From: Krasilnikovozyma curviuscula
Taxonomy: Eukaryota > Basidiomycota > Tremellomycetes > Cystofilobasidiales > Mrakiaceae
Assembly (NCBI GenBank): GCA_014825775.1
Contig: MVAQ01000093.1
Location: 1-64,000 of the forward strand
Length of the DNA stretch: 64,000 nt
Direction: 5' to 3'
Below are positions 13,362-25,478 of the stretch, piece after piece; the first letter of the stretch is position 1; the number at the start of each line of letters is the position of its first letter. The notes under the pieces are model-generated. The model worked only from the letters and a program-made list of their open reading frames with translations, did no database searches and was not told the DNA's origin. A program made the position numbers and the translations under genes.

Positions 13362-14736
13362 CGTTGAGTGAAAGAGGTTAGGAAAAATAGGGAGAGGTCG
13401 TTAGAGAGATACTATACTGAAATTGAAGAATGGAAATCACCATGAGGACAAGGCCGCTGGGCAAAAACACAGTTAGTGCTCGATATGGCGCCACAATGAA
13501 GCAATGGCGTCGGATGGTGCGATGACCAAACTGACAGTATGGTATCTCACGTAACACAAGATGACAGATATCTGCTTGTGCAATTGATTGAAAGGTACCT
13601 CCTCCTCGACGTAAAGGTTTTCTCGCAGAAACCAAGCGTCGTACTCGATAGCGCGATCTACATCACCGACGCAGAGATCAATCTATGTGATTTTACTCAG
13701 ACAGTAAACCCAAAAAAAAAAAAATTAAAAAAATTCGGTAGTGGAAAATCAGAGACAGCAACATCATGAGACGGTAGGGTACTGTTATTTTCATAATAAA
13801 ACTCATTCAGTATGCATTGTTAGCTTTGCATCGCTGGTAGCATAGCCTCACATTACATCGTTTCCTTCGACTAGACGAGTTGATCCAGAAACTTTCTTCC
13901 TCTTAAAGTCGAATCAGTTTTGTGCCTTATTGAGTAGTGAGTCACTATGGAAAGAAGGAAACTGGAATGTGTGGCACCAGTAAACCCAATCTCAAACCAA
14001 AATCGGCCGCCCATGCTTCGGTTCCATACCTTTGTGTCGTCCTCAGATCAAATCATAAGCATCATATGACAATACGGGAGTAGTTTCCACGCCTCTCTTC
14101 GCTTCTTTTCAGTTCAATTGTTGAGCGTCTTCTTGGCAGACCCACTCCAAGTAGAACGACACATGCGAGATGAACGTTCAACTGAAATCAAACATCACAG
14201 TCAAGCTACCCCTCACATGTAAGCCCCAAGTGGGAGAAAGAACGAAGAAGTAGACCGATCTGAAAGAATATTTTCCCGCTTGATGCGGGGGCAAAAACGT
14301 TGGAGCCGGAGGCGATTAAAGAGGAGCTTCTACAGTCCGATCAAATTCAATTGAATTTAGCAAGCTTTTGAACCCGATTCCAAGACTGTGGAATCAGTAC
14401 ATCTGAAGAGGAGACATTTTACAGCCTCTTTTCACTGGTCCTGATGAGCAGAGGGCTGTTTAAATTCGAGCTATCGAGCGGTCATCTCAGGGAGGGGAAC
14501 ATTGTAGCCAGCATTTCGAACCCGTTTTTCTGATTCATCTGTACTTGGGACTTTTGAGTTTTTAAGAGAGACGCTCTTGGCATAAGAACAAAGTGGGGTG
14601 TCACCCCTGAAAGACCGCGAAAGACCGCAAAGTCCAAGCTCAATTCACTTTTTCTTCCTCGCTCGTGCTTCATTATTTCCTCGCAACCTGGAGTCAAACT
14701 CTCATCCTCAACCTTGGCCTCCAATCCTCAACAAAA
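13362..14736. other. Long divergent intergenic region
   Basis: Upstream of both the monooxygenase (-) and the wall protein (+). Contains an A-rich run at about 13711-13733 and a small perfect inverted repeat CCCGC-TTGAT-GCGGG near 14276-14290. The 5' leader before 14737 is C/T-rich. No credible coding exon seen on either strand. Confidence 0.4.
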
Positions 14737-17700
14737 ATGAAGATCTTGACCCTCTGCTGGATCACTTTCCAGATACTTGTTTTCCAAAATGTTACTGCTC
14801 TCGCTGGTGCGTTGTTTTCTTTTTCTCTCATCGCATCTCCCATTCCTAGCTTTCAACTGAGCCAATTTTTGGTGGAAATCCTTCTTCCAGGTACTCCCAG
14901 ACAGACTCAACGAGCTATGCCCAGGAGCGGATTGACTATCAGAGCAGATCTTGCTATCGAGCAGCCAATGGCGCTCACTGTTTGTTCTTCCACCTTTATC
15001 AACTGGAGTGGCGGTATCGCGCCGTACACTTTAACATGTAAAGAACTTCCTCATTCCATTCTTTACCCCGTATTCTTCTCAGAAATCTGAAAATTCAACC
15101 ACTTAACCACCTTTAGTGATATCTTCAACTTCTGGAAGCATCTTACGGACTATCGAAAGTGGCACCAACTTGCTACAAGTCGATTTTTACGAAAACGTGG
15201 TACCAGCGGGAACTGTAGTGTACGTTTTCCCTGTGTAGCAACAACAATACAAAGTCCCATTACCACGTTACCGATGATTTGTTTTCAACAGCGCCTTTAC
15301 CATCGTCGATGCGGTGGGGACATCCTTTACTACTGCACCACTGACTGTTCAGTCTAGCGGCTTCAATGGATGTCTGCCGTGAGTATGGTATATCAGAAAC
15401 AAATATCGTTCATTATCGACCTTAAATTTCTCAATTAGTGCAACCAGCTTTGTGACCTCGTCCAGCATCACATCGCTCACATCATCCACACAGACAAGCT
15501 CTTCTGCGATTACCAGCAGCAGCTCAATCAGTGCGCCATTTGTTGCCGAAGCATCACCTGTTATGAATACTTGCTATCAAACCTATGCTATTTGGAAAGG
15601 CGGAGTTGCGCCTTATACTGTAACTGGTACGTTTCTACGACTTGCCGTTCACAACGTACTTACAATTGATACTGATTTTTGAAACAAAAATGCGTTTCGT
15701 AGTGGTACCGGGCGCTTCTCCTCAATCGGGAAAGATCCTCAGGACACTTGCAGTGGGATACACCACGACATACTTCGATTGGGTGGTCGACCTCCCAAGT
15801 GGGACGTCGGTGTGAGTGTTGCGGATCCTAGCTTTCCTCTACACTGATAGGAAAATCACACATTTCTATAATTTCTGACTAACTAAATATTTCTGATTAT
15901 ACAGCGCGTTTGCAGTCACTGACTCTACTGGGACAACGGCTTACACTCAACCGGTGACAATCCAGCTTGGTAGTTGCTTGCCGTACGTAAATCCTTACCC
16001 TATTGGAAAGCTACCATATTTAGCCATATAAAATATTTATTTCCCTGGTGTTGCTAGAGCATTGGCCTTTGACAATGGCGATGTAGTTTCCGAACCATAC
16101 GAGGTTTGTCAGGGAAGGTACACTAGTTGGACAGGCGGTCTTGGGCCCTATACTCTTACGGGTAAGATTGGAAATCAACTATAATGCTGAACAGAAGATA
16201 TCTAACCGATTCTTTCTATGAAGTCGTGTCTGCCTCCTTTAATGCCGTGTTGGAGACCCTTGCAGATGGGTACTCAGCTATAACCTTCGGCTGGATTGTC
16301 GACATCTTGAATGGAACCTCGGTGTTAGTCTTGTAAATCAAAACTTCAAAGTAGAAGTGTCAGACTGACATGTCTCCTTGCGTCTCCGTATCTAAAATAC
16401 AATTCCAATAGCACGCTTGTGCTGCGAGATGTGACTGAGACATCGGTGACCTTTGGACCCTTTGTTATCGGAACTCCATCCAGTACATACGTACCGGATT
16501 GCAAACTGTGAGTGTTCCAAATCTTCGCTTTGCGTTTGAAGTCTGCTTGACGCGCGTCGCCCTCTTCATTGGGATCAGTCTCGGCGTCACCACCACCAGT
16601 TCATCGTTTTCTTCTCTCGCTAGCACCAGTAGTACCATAAGCTCCATTAGTTCGACAATCGATTCTAGCTCGAGTGACCAATTTACTTCCTCAAGTTATA
16701 CATCCTCGAGCCCCAGTAGCAGCGTCCCATCGTCATCCTCGATTTTTACTAGTTCAACTCCATCGAGCAGCTTTGACTTTATCACCAGCTCCAGTATCAT
16801 TTCAAGCACCAGTATCACTTCCAGTTCATCGAGCGCACCAAGTAAGCATATCCGCTGTATATGTCATGTCGGCCCACTGACTTGTTTTTGAATTCAACCG
16901 CCAAGGCTCAAGCGCCACCGTGTCTTCACGTACTAGCTCATCCCTTCCCACCTTGACAAGCTCATCCACATCTTCTTCAACGGTTTTAAGCAGCAGTCTC
17001 TCGTCTTCCGTTGTTTCCAGCACCGTTTTGATTACCAGCAGCACCTCAATCATTTCCAGCTTCAGTACACCTACCTCAAGCTTAAGTACTCTTAGCGCTA
17101 TTACCTCTAGTATTCCAGAATCGGTTGTTACTAGTACTTCTTCGCCTGTGACCAGCTCAACCACCGCCAGCTCCGTTTCTCCCAGTAAGTTGGCTTTTTT
17201 TTTTTCAATGAGCACTCGAACCCTGACATGCTTGTTTTCTATCTGTTTGTAGTTACCAGCTCAACTTCTGTTACATCAAGTTCTTTCTCTCTTGGCACCA
17301 GTAGCGTTATCACCCCCGTGACCCCTACTTCTACCACCAGCACCACATCCTCAGCTACTTCCACTCCCTCTTTAGGTCCTGTTAGTGAGTCAAATCCATC
17401 CAATCTCTACTCGTGGTAGTGCAGCTACTGACAAAGAACGTGTGCCTGTTCTTCAGCACCATGTGGAAGTATGTACCTGAGATACGCTCTGAAGTCACAA
17501 TCTGAAAGCGAACGAAACCTAACATGCTTTACGTTTTTTAGGTATATCTTACCCATATAATAATAACTGTAAGATTCAACTCTGCTGAAAAAAAGTTCTT
17601 GTTACTGATCTGCCATTGCTCTCTTTCCAATGGTGCCTCCAACAACAGTATTGGACAGTGAGTCTTTTACGACTTCTTCCTTGGTGAAAGCTGAAAACAA

Positions 17701-19334
17701 ATCTCATATTTCTATTGAATAAAGTTCCATACGACCTGAAACTCTCTTGGCCATCTTCTTGTGACGGTGTCTGTGGTGCGATCACATCTACTGAACAGCG
17801 CATTTGCGTTACCACCGGCGGTGTTAGCGATCTCTATCCCCCTGACTGTAAGGCCACTCTTGCAAGACTTTGTAATTGCGTTGTTAAATCGGTGCTTAAC
17901 GTCTACTAATTCAATTACCAGGCCAATGCTCTGCTAAACTTGTAGAAGACACTTATCAACAGGTCAGCATGAAGTGTGTCATTCTTCTGAAGTTAGCTAC
18001 TGATATGATTTTCACATGTAGTGTATCAACAACTGCCCTGAAGTGTCTTACTTGCAGATCTGTGCCAACACGTTTGCGATTTCTGGTGTAGATTGGGTCA
18101 ATCGTGAGTACTTGGTACCAGCATGAGCTGTCCCTGAGTACAAGTTCTGACTCTACTACTCTCAACACAGTTTACAATGTCCAATGGTGCGCGTTTTACC
18201 AGTTTTGGTCTGGTTAAACAGACATTTGACCTTGAACCATTTTACAGCCCTGCTGTTTCAGATGTGACAGGCGTCACCACTGATCACCCGTTCTTGTACA
18301 CCAACGATTCGATTGGAACGACAACTTTGACTCCAACCCCTACCAAAAGATCATTCGGTCGTCGAGTATGGGTGGAACTTGCTCCACGGGCTGCTCCATC
18401 TTTTTTGTTGACGCACGAACCTTTGTAAATGTTTTCACTCGCACTCGTCGGCCGTGATATCTTTAAATTTGAATTCGCGCTGACGTTTGGTATCTTGATA
18501 TTTCTCAGCGTACCTTTGTAAGCCGTTATTGCTGCTAGAGGAGCCACCGTTCCTCCCGGAACAGACGTGACGGCGACTTCTCCACTCGGTCCAGCAGCAA
18601 CCAACACACCCAATCCAGCTGCGACAACCAACACGTCTCCCGCTGCTATCGAAACGACTGTTGTAGTGCCAGGTGCTAACACTTCTCCTGCTGATGCTTC
18701 TACCACCCCAACAGCTGCTGGTACAACTGAAGCGGCTGTGTCGCCAACGACTGCGACCCCCATTGCCCCAGAGTTCACGACCCTCGTTATACTGGGAACT
18801 ACGTCGCTCAGCGCCGTCGCTCCTGCAGTTACCCAAGTGACTTCTCCAGCGACCACTATTATCACGAGCCTCTCCAATGGTGAGATCTCTACCATCGTCC
18901 AGCAGGCGACTACATTCGAGTCCACCGTTGCAGACGTAACCGTCGTCTCCCAGCCGGCGACCGTAGTGACCACTACAGGCACAGACGGCGTCGTCGTCAC
19001 TTCAACTCAGGCTGCTACTGTGTTTACCAGCTCCCTGGCTCCATCTTTTGCCAGTGTGGTGTTGAATGGGTCGACCATTGTTTCCGTCTTGCCTCAGACG
19101 TGAGTCTGCGTTTTTCTTCCTCACATCAACAAAGGGTTGTTGATATCGACTTTGGACTTTTGAAAAAGAATCACTGATACTACTATCACTACTGAGGCCG
19201 TAACTGTCACTGCGACCGTGACTGCTGGCGCTGGTGGTGCTGCAGGTGGATCGACCTCCGGTGGTGGAAGGCAACTTCCAACGATTGTCAGCTGGATAGC
19301 ATTGTGTGTAACAGCAATGGTAATTGCTATTTGA
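14737..19334 (+). CDS. Secreted Ser/Thr-rich wall protein with three W-x-GG-x-x-PYT modules, Cys-rich domain and GPI-type tail
   Basis: Predicted mannoprotein-like cell-surface protein. A signal peptide (MKILTLCWITFQILVFQ...) begins at 14737. Three related beta-rich modules follow, with cores NWSGGIAPYTLT (about 15000), IWKGGVAPYTVT (15595) and SWTGGLGPYTLT (16125). Each is followed by a D-W/F-VVD-like strand, a G-T-x-V turn and a Cys. Long Ser/Thr tracts (16560-17380) separate these from a domain with about ten Cys (17457-18220, containing SSCDGVC, PDCQC and CINNC). A Thr/Ala/Pro-rich region and a Gly/Ser-rich segment lead to a hydrophobic end (LPTIVSWIALCVTAMVIAI), fitting GPI attachment. 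There are over 20 exons, including exons of 12, 27 and 9 bases (17457-17468, 17542-17568, 17649-17657) that keep frame. It could be two genes, but frame continuity and one signal/one tail favour one. Confidence 0.72.
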
Positions 19335-19600
19335 GAAATATGTGAATAATTTAGGCTGCTTTTCTGGGACATATTTGTGATTTATGTTTGTTATCAAGAT
19401 CTTTTGCATGTAGCTGTTTGTCAGACTCAAGGACTCTTAGTTATTTCAGTTTGTTCCTGAAAGTGTTTTCAAACGCAAGATTCTGTTACCAGACTGTGAA
19501 GCAAATGCAAAAATAGAATATCAAAGTCGTTACAAACACAGCTGCACAAAAACAAACATTTTGCAAACAGAATCGCCGCACGCAACTGGCTTTTGCGGCT

Positions 19601-21896
19601 TCACAGCACAAACATCTCCCCATCCTCCAGTCCATTGATCCTCATCTGAAGTTTTTCTTTTGCCATCCCCAACCAGTCACGCTCTATCAGATGATCCCTT
19701 ACCCGCTCGTCCAGCGCGAGGTCCGTCATCCACGAGAACCGAAATCTTCGCGCGCGGCGGTGCATTGTCAGGAAAGCAAATTGCGTGTCAGCTCGAGAGA
19801 AGTGGAAACGCAACAACCAAAGCAAAGTATCTTTACCCGACGACACGCTGCTCCATCGCTCTTTTAATGATGAGCAACAATGTTTGGAATTCCTTTTCGG
19901 CGTCATCTCCGTGCTTGAAATTGTACACATATCTAAACCAAAGGCTTCAAGAATAAGAGATATCCCTGGGAGACTGTTGCAAGTGAGCGAGGGAAAAAAC
20001 TTACGGTTCGTCCATCATCGTCAGCGTCTGCTGTTGAGCAATCCAGCGCTTTTTGTTCTTCGGATCGTGTCGATCCCAATCTCTCACCGGATTGACAAAT
20101 GGTATGCCCTATCCCAAGATTAATCAATGAGCACGATCAATAGGTGTTCCAATTCTAGAAAAGACAAAAACGCACCATGCAGAGCGCTTCGTACGGCGTT
20201 GGACTCAGCGGCGGTTTTCCCACCCCGAGGAGCAGCTTCGAGTACTTGAGCTGCTCCTGAAACTCGAACTGATTCAGACGACCGTGGTTCACCACACCAA
20301 CCGGTGGAAGTGGTCGACGGTCGGACGGTGGGCGGTCCCATTTGCCAGAGAGCCCAGCGGCGAAGGTGACATTGAGATTGTGTTCGTCCAGGAGGGTCCG
20401 TTGGAGGCGGTTGAAGATGTCAGGCGGGAAAGGAGCGGTATCGCCGTAGACTGTACTCAGTTTTGTTTTGGAAAACCAAATAAATAAATTAAATTGTGAG
20501 TACTTGACAATAGAAGATAAAAAAAAAGGCAAATTGAACGGACGGTAGTGCATCTGTTTGGCAAAGATCCAGACTTGATTCGGCCGGTCTTCCCATGGTA
20601 TCTGAGAAGCAGAGCAGTTGGTTGCATAGCCTAAGTGGGTCATGTCTATGAGCATAATAGAAAAAAAGAATTCAGAGTGTGGTAAAGAGGCTCAGTGAAC
20701 AAAGAAAGGAGTTGGCCTTACTGGTGGGGGGATCCGACAAATCAAGCTCCGCACTAACGGTCCATTCACATCCAAGCTTTGAAGTTCCACACCCTGGATA
20801 GTATTGGAAATTTACTAGCTTCCATGCTGGTATACCATACGGGTGCTTGTCTATCTCAGCAAGGAGGAGAGCAAGTATCAGAGTGAAGACCAAACAAGCC
20901 AGAGAAAAGGAGTTCAGGTGAACGAACATGATTTTACCCATTCGGTATTACTCAATAGAGGATGGATCGTCTCCGTCAGGACAACTTTGACGAGATTTGG
21001 TATCCGCTGGTACAGTCGGTGAGCGGCCCTGTTATCAGACCCGGTAAAGAAGAACGTGTAGTTCTGGAGTTCACAAGCAATGGTGTGCTGTCAGTATAAG
21101 TACGGTAAGATCCAGCACAATTAGATCTTTTATTTCTTCGTACCTGTCGCTGCAGAGACTGGATGACAGACGCGCACCTGCGTGAACCGAAAAAGCGGAG
21201 GCTCTCAGTCAATCAATTGAATCGCTCTTCTTGGCGTTATGAAACAGATGCCCTACCAAACTCCTTCGCCACCTCTGAAGTTCTCAAAAAATGATATTGT
21301 ACACCATTGTGAAGCTAAGATGATGACCTGGGAAAGACTCCGTTGTGTCAGAATCGATGATCATTCTGTTGCGGGAAGGAAAGGAGAGATTGGTTTGTTT
21401 TCGTACCTTCTGTTCATTAGGTCCACATGTGTTTGTTGCTGAACAGACTGCTAGCCGAGTCATTTTAGCTTGATTCCATGCTCTAAGAGTTCCAAAGATA
21501 GTCAAGTCGTGAGTGAGCAAGATAGAGGTTGCGATAAAAGAAAAAGAAAGGGTGCATTTACTCCCAGTCGTATGTCCCCGGGTCGTTGAAGAAATGGGGA
21601 TGATAGGAAACAAAGGCTTCCAAGGCAGTTTCATTCACCAGACTAATGGGTTCCCTCTCCTTCTCTTCTATCGGCGGAGGACATATGCTCGTCGACTCGA
21701 CGAAGACTACATTTTCGACTGCTTTGATGCCGTCAACCCCTGGGTTGAGCAGCTTCGACCCAGTCACGATCCAGGCCTGCACCCCAAGCAGCAGTGAGAC
21801 TCCCAGTAAGATGAATTTACGAGCAACCGGGAAGAGGGGCGGTTTCTGAGAGGGGAGGAGCGAGATGGACATGGTTGGCGGACTGAATGGAACCAT
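19601..21896 (-). CDS. GT18-family (GnT-V/MGAT5-like) N-acetylglucosaminyltransferase
   Basis: Predicted Golgi type II enzyme related to alpha-1,6-mannosylglycoprotein 6-beta-N-acetylglucosaminyltransferase. A short cytosolic N-terminus precedes a membrane anchor (FILLGVSLLLGVQAWIV). About nine exons join in frame: FRGGEGVWCASVIQ, then TFFFTGSDNRAAHRLYQ, THLGYATNCSASQIPWEDRP, and the donor-site region with VVNHGRLNQFEFQEQLKYSK, LLLGVGKPPLSPTPYEALCM and GIPFVNPVRDWDRHD. The NHG, G-G-P-x-x-PYEA and GIPFVNP pattern matches GT18 catalytic domains. Roughly 480 residues, shorter than animal MGAT5. The start at 21896 is the first ATG; 21872 is an alternative. The gene is convergent with the wall protein gene. 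The natural acceptor in a fungus is unclear. Confidence 0.78.
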
Positions 21897-22491
21897 TCGA
21901 AGTGGCGCCGGCGACAGAACTATCTCAATCACGGTTAGGGCGGTTGCGCGCCAATGGATCGTAAGTATAAAGGAAGAGTTGAAACATGATACATTTCCAG
22001 TAATCACTCCAAAACCGTTTGGAGCATTGCAATCTTTCAAAGATACAGCCAACTGTCAAGAGAGGCACATTGAAAGAAACATGAGATGAGGCGTATCGTT
22101 CGAGATAAATTTCTTACTTCTCAGACGGGAAGTAGCGCGTCTGGAGATGGAGAGATGGTATTATAGAACGTCAACAGGAACGGGTAATTGTTTTGACCAT
22201 GGCTGCTACTGTTGGTCGACATCATAATAAATAAGCGTAAGTTTGAGGAGGTATTCGTGACCGCGTGGTGTAGGATCAGGGGAGTCTCGGTTTTGTTGGG
22301 AAGGGTGAGGAAAGGCCTGAGCGACGCCCTCGATTCTCGTCGTTGTACTGGCGCGAAAGAAACTCGCGTGGTACGGTCTCGCTTAACATGTCGACGTTTT
22401 CTACAGCAGGTTCTGCCCTCTTACACTGACTTTCACTCCCCTTTCTTCTCATGTAAAACACTACTCCGATCTTGGAAGACAATCCCAGGTC
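21897..22491. other. Divergent intergenic region
   Basis: Shared upstream region of the GT18 gene (-) and the Ser-rich protein gene (+). It contains open stretches without splice support or similarity. No distinct motif recognised. Confidence 0.4.
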
Positions 22492-23512
22492 ATGTTCCCT
22501 TATTCTCGAAGTCCTGGCAAATCTACTGTAGCCTCAAAACAGGACTCGCGCAATATCAAGAAGTCATCGTCATCTATCTTCAGTTCTTTCAAGTCATCAT
22601 CCAATGAACCGCCCTCCTCCTCTCGTTCATCCTCGATATCTCCGTCTCCTTCGCTCTCCTCGTGGCTATCATCATTCCGTCCATCCCTTCCGCAGCCCGT
22701 CGAGCCTCAGTCAACCGCCACTTGGACCTGGTTCTCCCTTGAAGCACCGTTAGTCTCCAAAAAAGGCCAGGAGAATCGTGTCAAGTTATCCAAAAAGGGG
22801 AAAGTCGGTAGTGCTGCTCAGAAAGGAGGTGTGCCGAGGAAGCTACGGGAGCTGGTTGATAAGTGGGCATCAAAGAGTGAGAAGGGCGATAAGGGAACTG
22901 ACGGACGTACAGGTGGCGAAATCAGGCTATCTAAAGGTATTTTTAAGAAGAAGAGAGCATTGGAACATGTTCCTGGGGAAGAGCGATGGGTCGTGTCAAA
23001 ATCAAAGTTGACACTGGCAACATTTTGGTAAATCTCCTTCTTTCTCACCCTATGGACCTTATTGATGACACTGAAGAAAATTAAACGGTTTCTCTTCGTT
23101 CTTTACTCCTAGGTGGGGCTATAGTCTGTATATACCTGCCGCCGTGATGACCCAGCTTGGTTCTGACAAGCGGCCGATAAGCAGTCACAATAGCGCGATG
23201 GCCACTGCATTGAGCTCGATCCTTTCTGCTGGTCAGTGATAGCTGCGTTACACACCTCATCTCGTAACACGCACTGACTCCATTCTTTCCACAGCGCCTA
23301 CTCTCTCATCCAGTTTTGCAGCTCTACCCCATTTCGCACCAGAGCTCCAAATCCTCTTCGCCGTCATCAAGTTCCTGGTCGACTGGGTGACCTCATCATG
23401 GGAGGAGATCAAAAAAGCTGATACAGATCGATTGGGTGTCGTCGTGTCCGCGCCGTGGTGTTTACCTCTGTACTTTGTAGTTGATGCGCTGAAGGAGCAG
23501 GATTTCACGTAG
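22492..23512 (+). CDS. Unrecognised Ser-rich basic protein with hydrophobic C-terminal region
   Basis: I do not recognise this protein. Three exons: from 22492 to about 23029, then a short exon after an ACTCCTAG acceptor near 23112, then a last exon from about 23296 to the TAG at 23510-23512. Residues 20-60 are a Ser/Pro-rich, probably disordered stretch. Residues 90-170 are Lys/Arg-rich. The C-terminal part has hydrophobic segments (WGYSLYIPAAVM; LFAVIKFLVDWVTSSW; PWCLPLYFVVDAL) that could be membrane-associated helices. About 290 residues. No signal peptide. The frame is kept across both introns, which supports a real gene. Function should be left open. Confidence 0.65.
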
Positions 23513-23707
23513 GAACGTGGTCATCCTCACGCAGGGTTAAGCCTCGCTGTTTGATCTACGGTTGTCGTAAGATTCGAGGTCACGAATAGTCTTCCGCATG
23601 ATTAACAAAATGGGGACGAAATCCATTACTTGGCGGGCCATGGGCTTTCCGCATTCCATTCGCTCACCCACGCCCAAGCAGGTTATCATAGCACGTGGTT
23701 GAAATAT

Positions 23708-25015
23708 CTAAGATAGAACTTTATCTACCGCCCCTTTCGCCGCCTCTTTGAGCTCCTTGTTCCTGTCCCTGATGACCTTGATCCCGCCTCGGACGCCTTC
23801 ACTGCTATGTACCGATTTGACCTCAGCAATTCCCTTTGTCAGACCACCTTTACCGGTCCATCCTAGACGGGTGAGAGTTGCGACGAACTTCAGGAAGAAG
23901 GCCATTTGTGTCAGCGACCGTTTGAGAAAACGATGAAACCTTAAGAAGAACGTACTCTGGGTAAAACGAGACCCAGTATCGACAGTCTGATGGGTAGAAA
24001 AACAACTTTATGAATTCCATAGGCCTTATTCAGGTGAGTACATAATGGGCACAATGATGGTAAGTGTTGAGGCGTGGATTTCAGGACGAGCGGATCGAAG
24101 ATGAGAAATTTGGAGAGGAGCCGAATGTAAGTCGTTGACAATTCAGAGTAACAAAAAGGAGGAGATATGCGTCTGAGTCAGATCATTTTGTATAGGAGAT
24201 GTGTAAGCCGAACGAAAGCAGTCATAACTCACCACCAAGACCTCAGCCCACAATCCAGTCTTGACGACGCGTTCATCCCAGGCTTTCCAAAGACCCTCTT
24301 TTGGGTTCTTCTCCTCGTCTTCTTTTTTCTTCATCTCCTTCGCCGCCTTCTTCCTCAACTTCTCCTGCTTCTCCTCCTCTGTCAACTCCTTACCTGACAC
24401 ACCCAGCTTCACCCAAAGCTCCTTCAGAGCAGCTTCAGTCCTCTCCAGGCCATATGTCCTCACACCAACGAAGGCGATGCCAAAATCGACAACTCCGAGG
24501 AGAGTGTACATGATGAAGGCGTAGATTCCGTATTTCCTCGTCATCCGCGTCATGGTCGAGAACAACGATGCCTTGGGCTCTTCCTGCTCATCCTGTTCAG
24601 CTTTTGGAGGTGGTGATTTTGATGAAGAGGACGAGGTGGTGGTAGCTGTTGCGAATGTTCGCGAAGATGACTTTGGTGAGGAAGTGAGGGAGGACGATAG
24701 TGGCCGTAATCCGAAAACAACTGCTGAGGAACGTATCGAGTTTGATTTTAATAGCGTGGAAGTGAAGTGGGCAGGTTGGAAGGATAGATGTTTTAGCGTG
24801 GAGTGGGGATTTGATGGTGATGTGTGATTTTTTATAGAGCTGGCCGTGGAGAAGAGCCTGCTGCTGCTACCGCTGATGGCTTGACTGGACCTCGAGAAAG
24901 CTATATTTGCACCAGCTCGAGCTGCTATTCTGTTCCTTGGTAGGGCTGATGCTAACGTTCGACTGCAGGTCGAAACTCCATTTTTCAATCCAGCTGTGAG
25001 ACCAGTTGAAGCCAT
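23708..25015 (-). CDS. FAM210/DUF1279-family mitochondrial membrane protein
   Basis: The N-terminus (residues 1-125) is rich in Ser, Arg and Ala without acidic residues, as expected of a mitochondrial targeting sequence. A Ser/Glu linker leads to the DUF1279 core: YGIYAFIMYTLLGVVDFGIA followed by RTYGLERTEAALKELWVK, then a Lys/Glu coiled segment. After two introns the second hydrophobic part AYGIHKVVFLPIRLSILGLV and FVATLTRLGWTG complete the domain. Animal FAM210A/B are mitochondrial proteins; yeast Nat2 belongs to the same domain family. About 360 residues, three exons, phase-0 junctions at AEVLV/AYGIH and PR/FVATL. It converges on the Ser-rich gene with only about 195 bases between stops. 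Confidence 0.85.
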
Positions 25016-25478
25016 TTTTCAGAGTGAAGGTGAAGGTGAAGGTTGTCACCAAAGGTAAGAAATATAAGTCGAATTCGGGGTGGATTGGGAAATATTTTGA
25101 ATGAGCAAGACGGGTTCGAGGGTCAGAAAACTTCGTAGACGAGGGCGAGCGTCGTCGTAGTGCTTCGGCAGTGCTCTCGCCACGCCATCACCTCACGGCG
25201 CCCGTTTCTTCAAAGGTGGATGGCAAACAGACCGTTTTGCTGAGAGAATTTTCTCTAAAAGCTTAGGCAGAGAGTATTGTACTGCATATACTGATTACTC
25301 ATGCTTACTTACGAGCTTTCGGTTACTAGCAATCGAATCAACATACAAAGGCTACACACAACAGATTTATACCGATATTCTCCTTCATATACATATTCGC
25401 TTTCTTCTCTTCCGCTGTAGCTTCACCTCCCATCTAGAGCACAGCTGTCGTAGTCGAAACCTGAACGCCATGGCTGAT
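25016..25478. other. Tandem intergenic gap
   Basis: Promoter side of the FAM210-type gene and 3' flank of the seven-helix protein gene. Includes an A/T-rich stretch near 25260-25400. No gene seen. Confidence 0.45.

Noticed and set aside
13378..13635. Minus-strand frame upstream of the monooxygenase
   Set aside because: No ATG-supported link to the FAD-domain exon, which already has its own ATG at 13361.
14276..14290. CCCGC-TTGAT-GCGGG hairpin as a terminator
   Set aside because: Bacterial-type terminators are not expected in this genome and no transcript ends here; arms of five bases can occur by chance.
18177..18225. Separate gene starting at the ATG near 18179
   Set aside because: The alternative frame here continues the Cys-rich domain through a splice at 18176 and reads LYNVQWCAFYQFW, which fits the upstream protein better.
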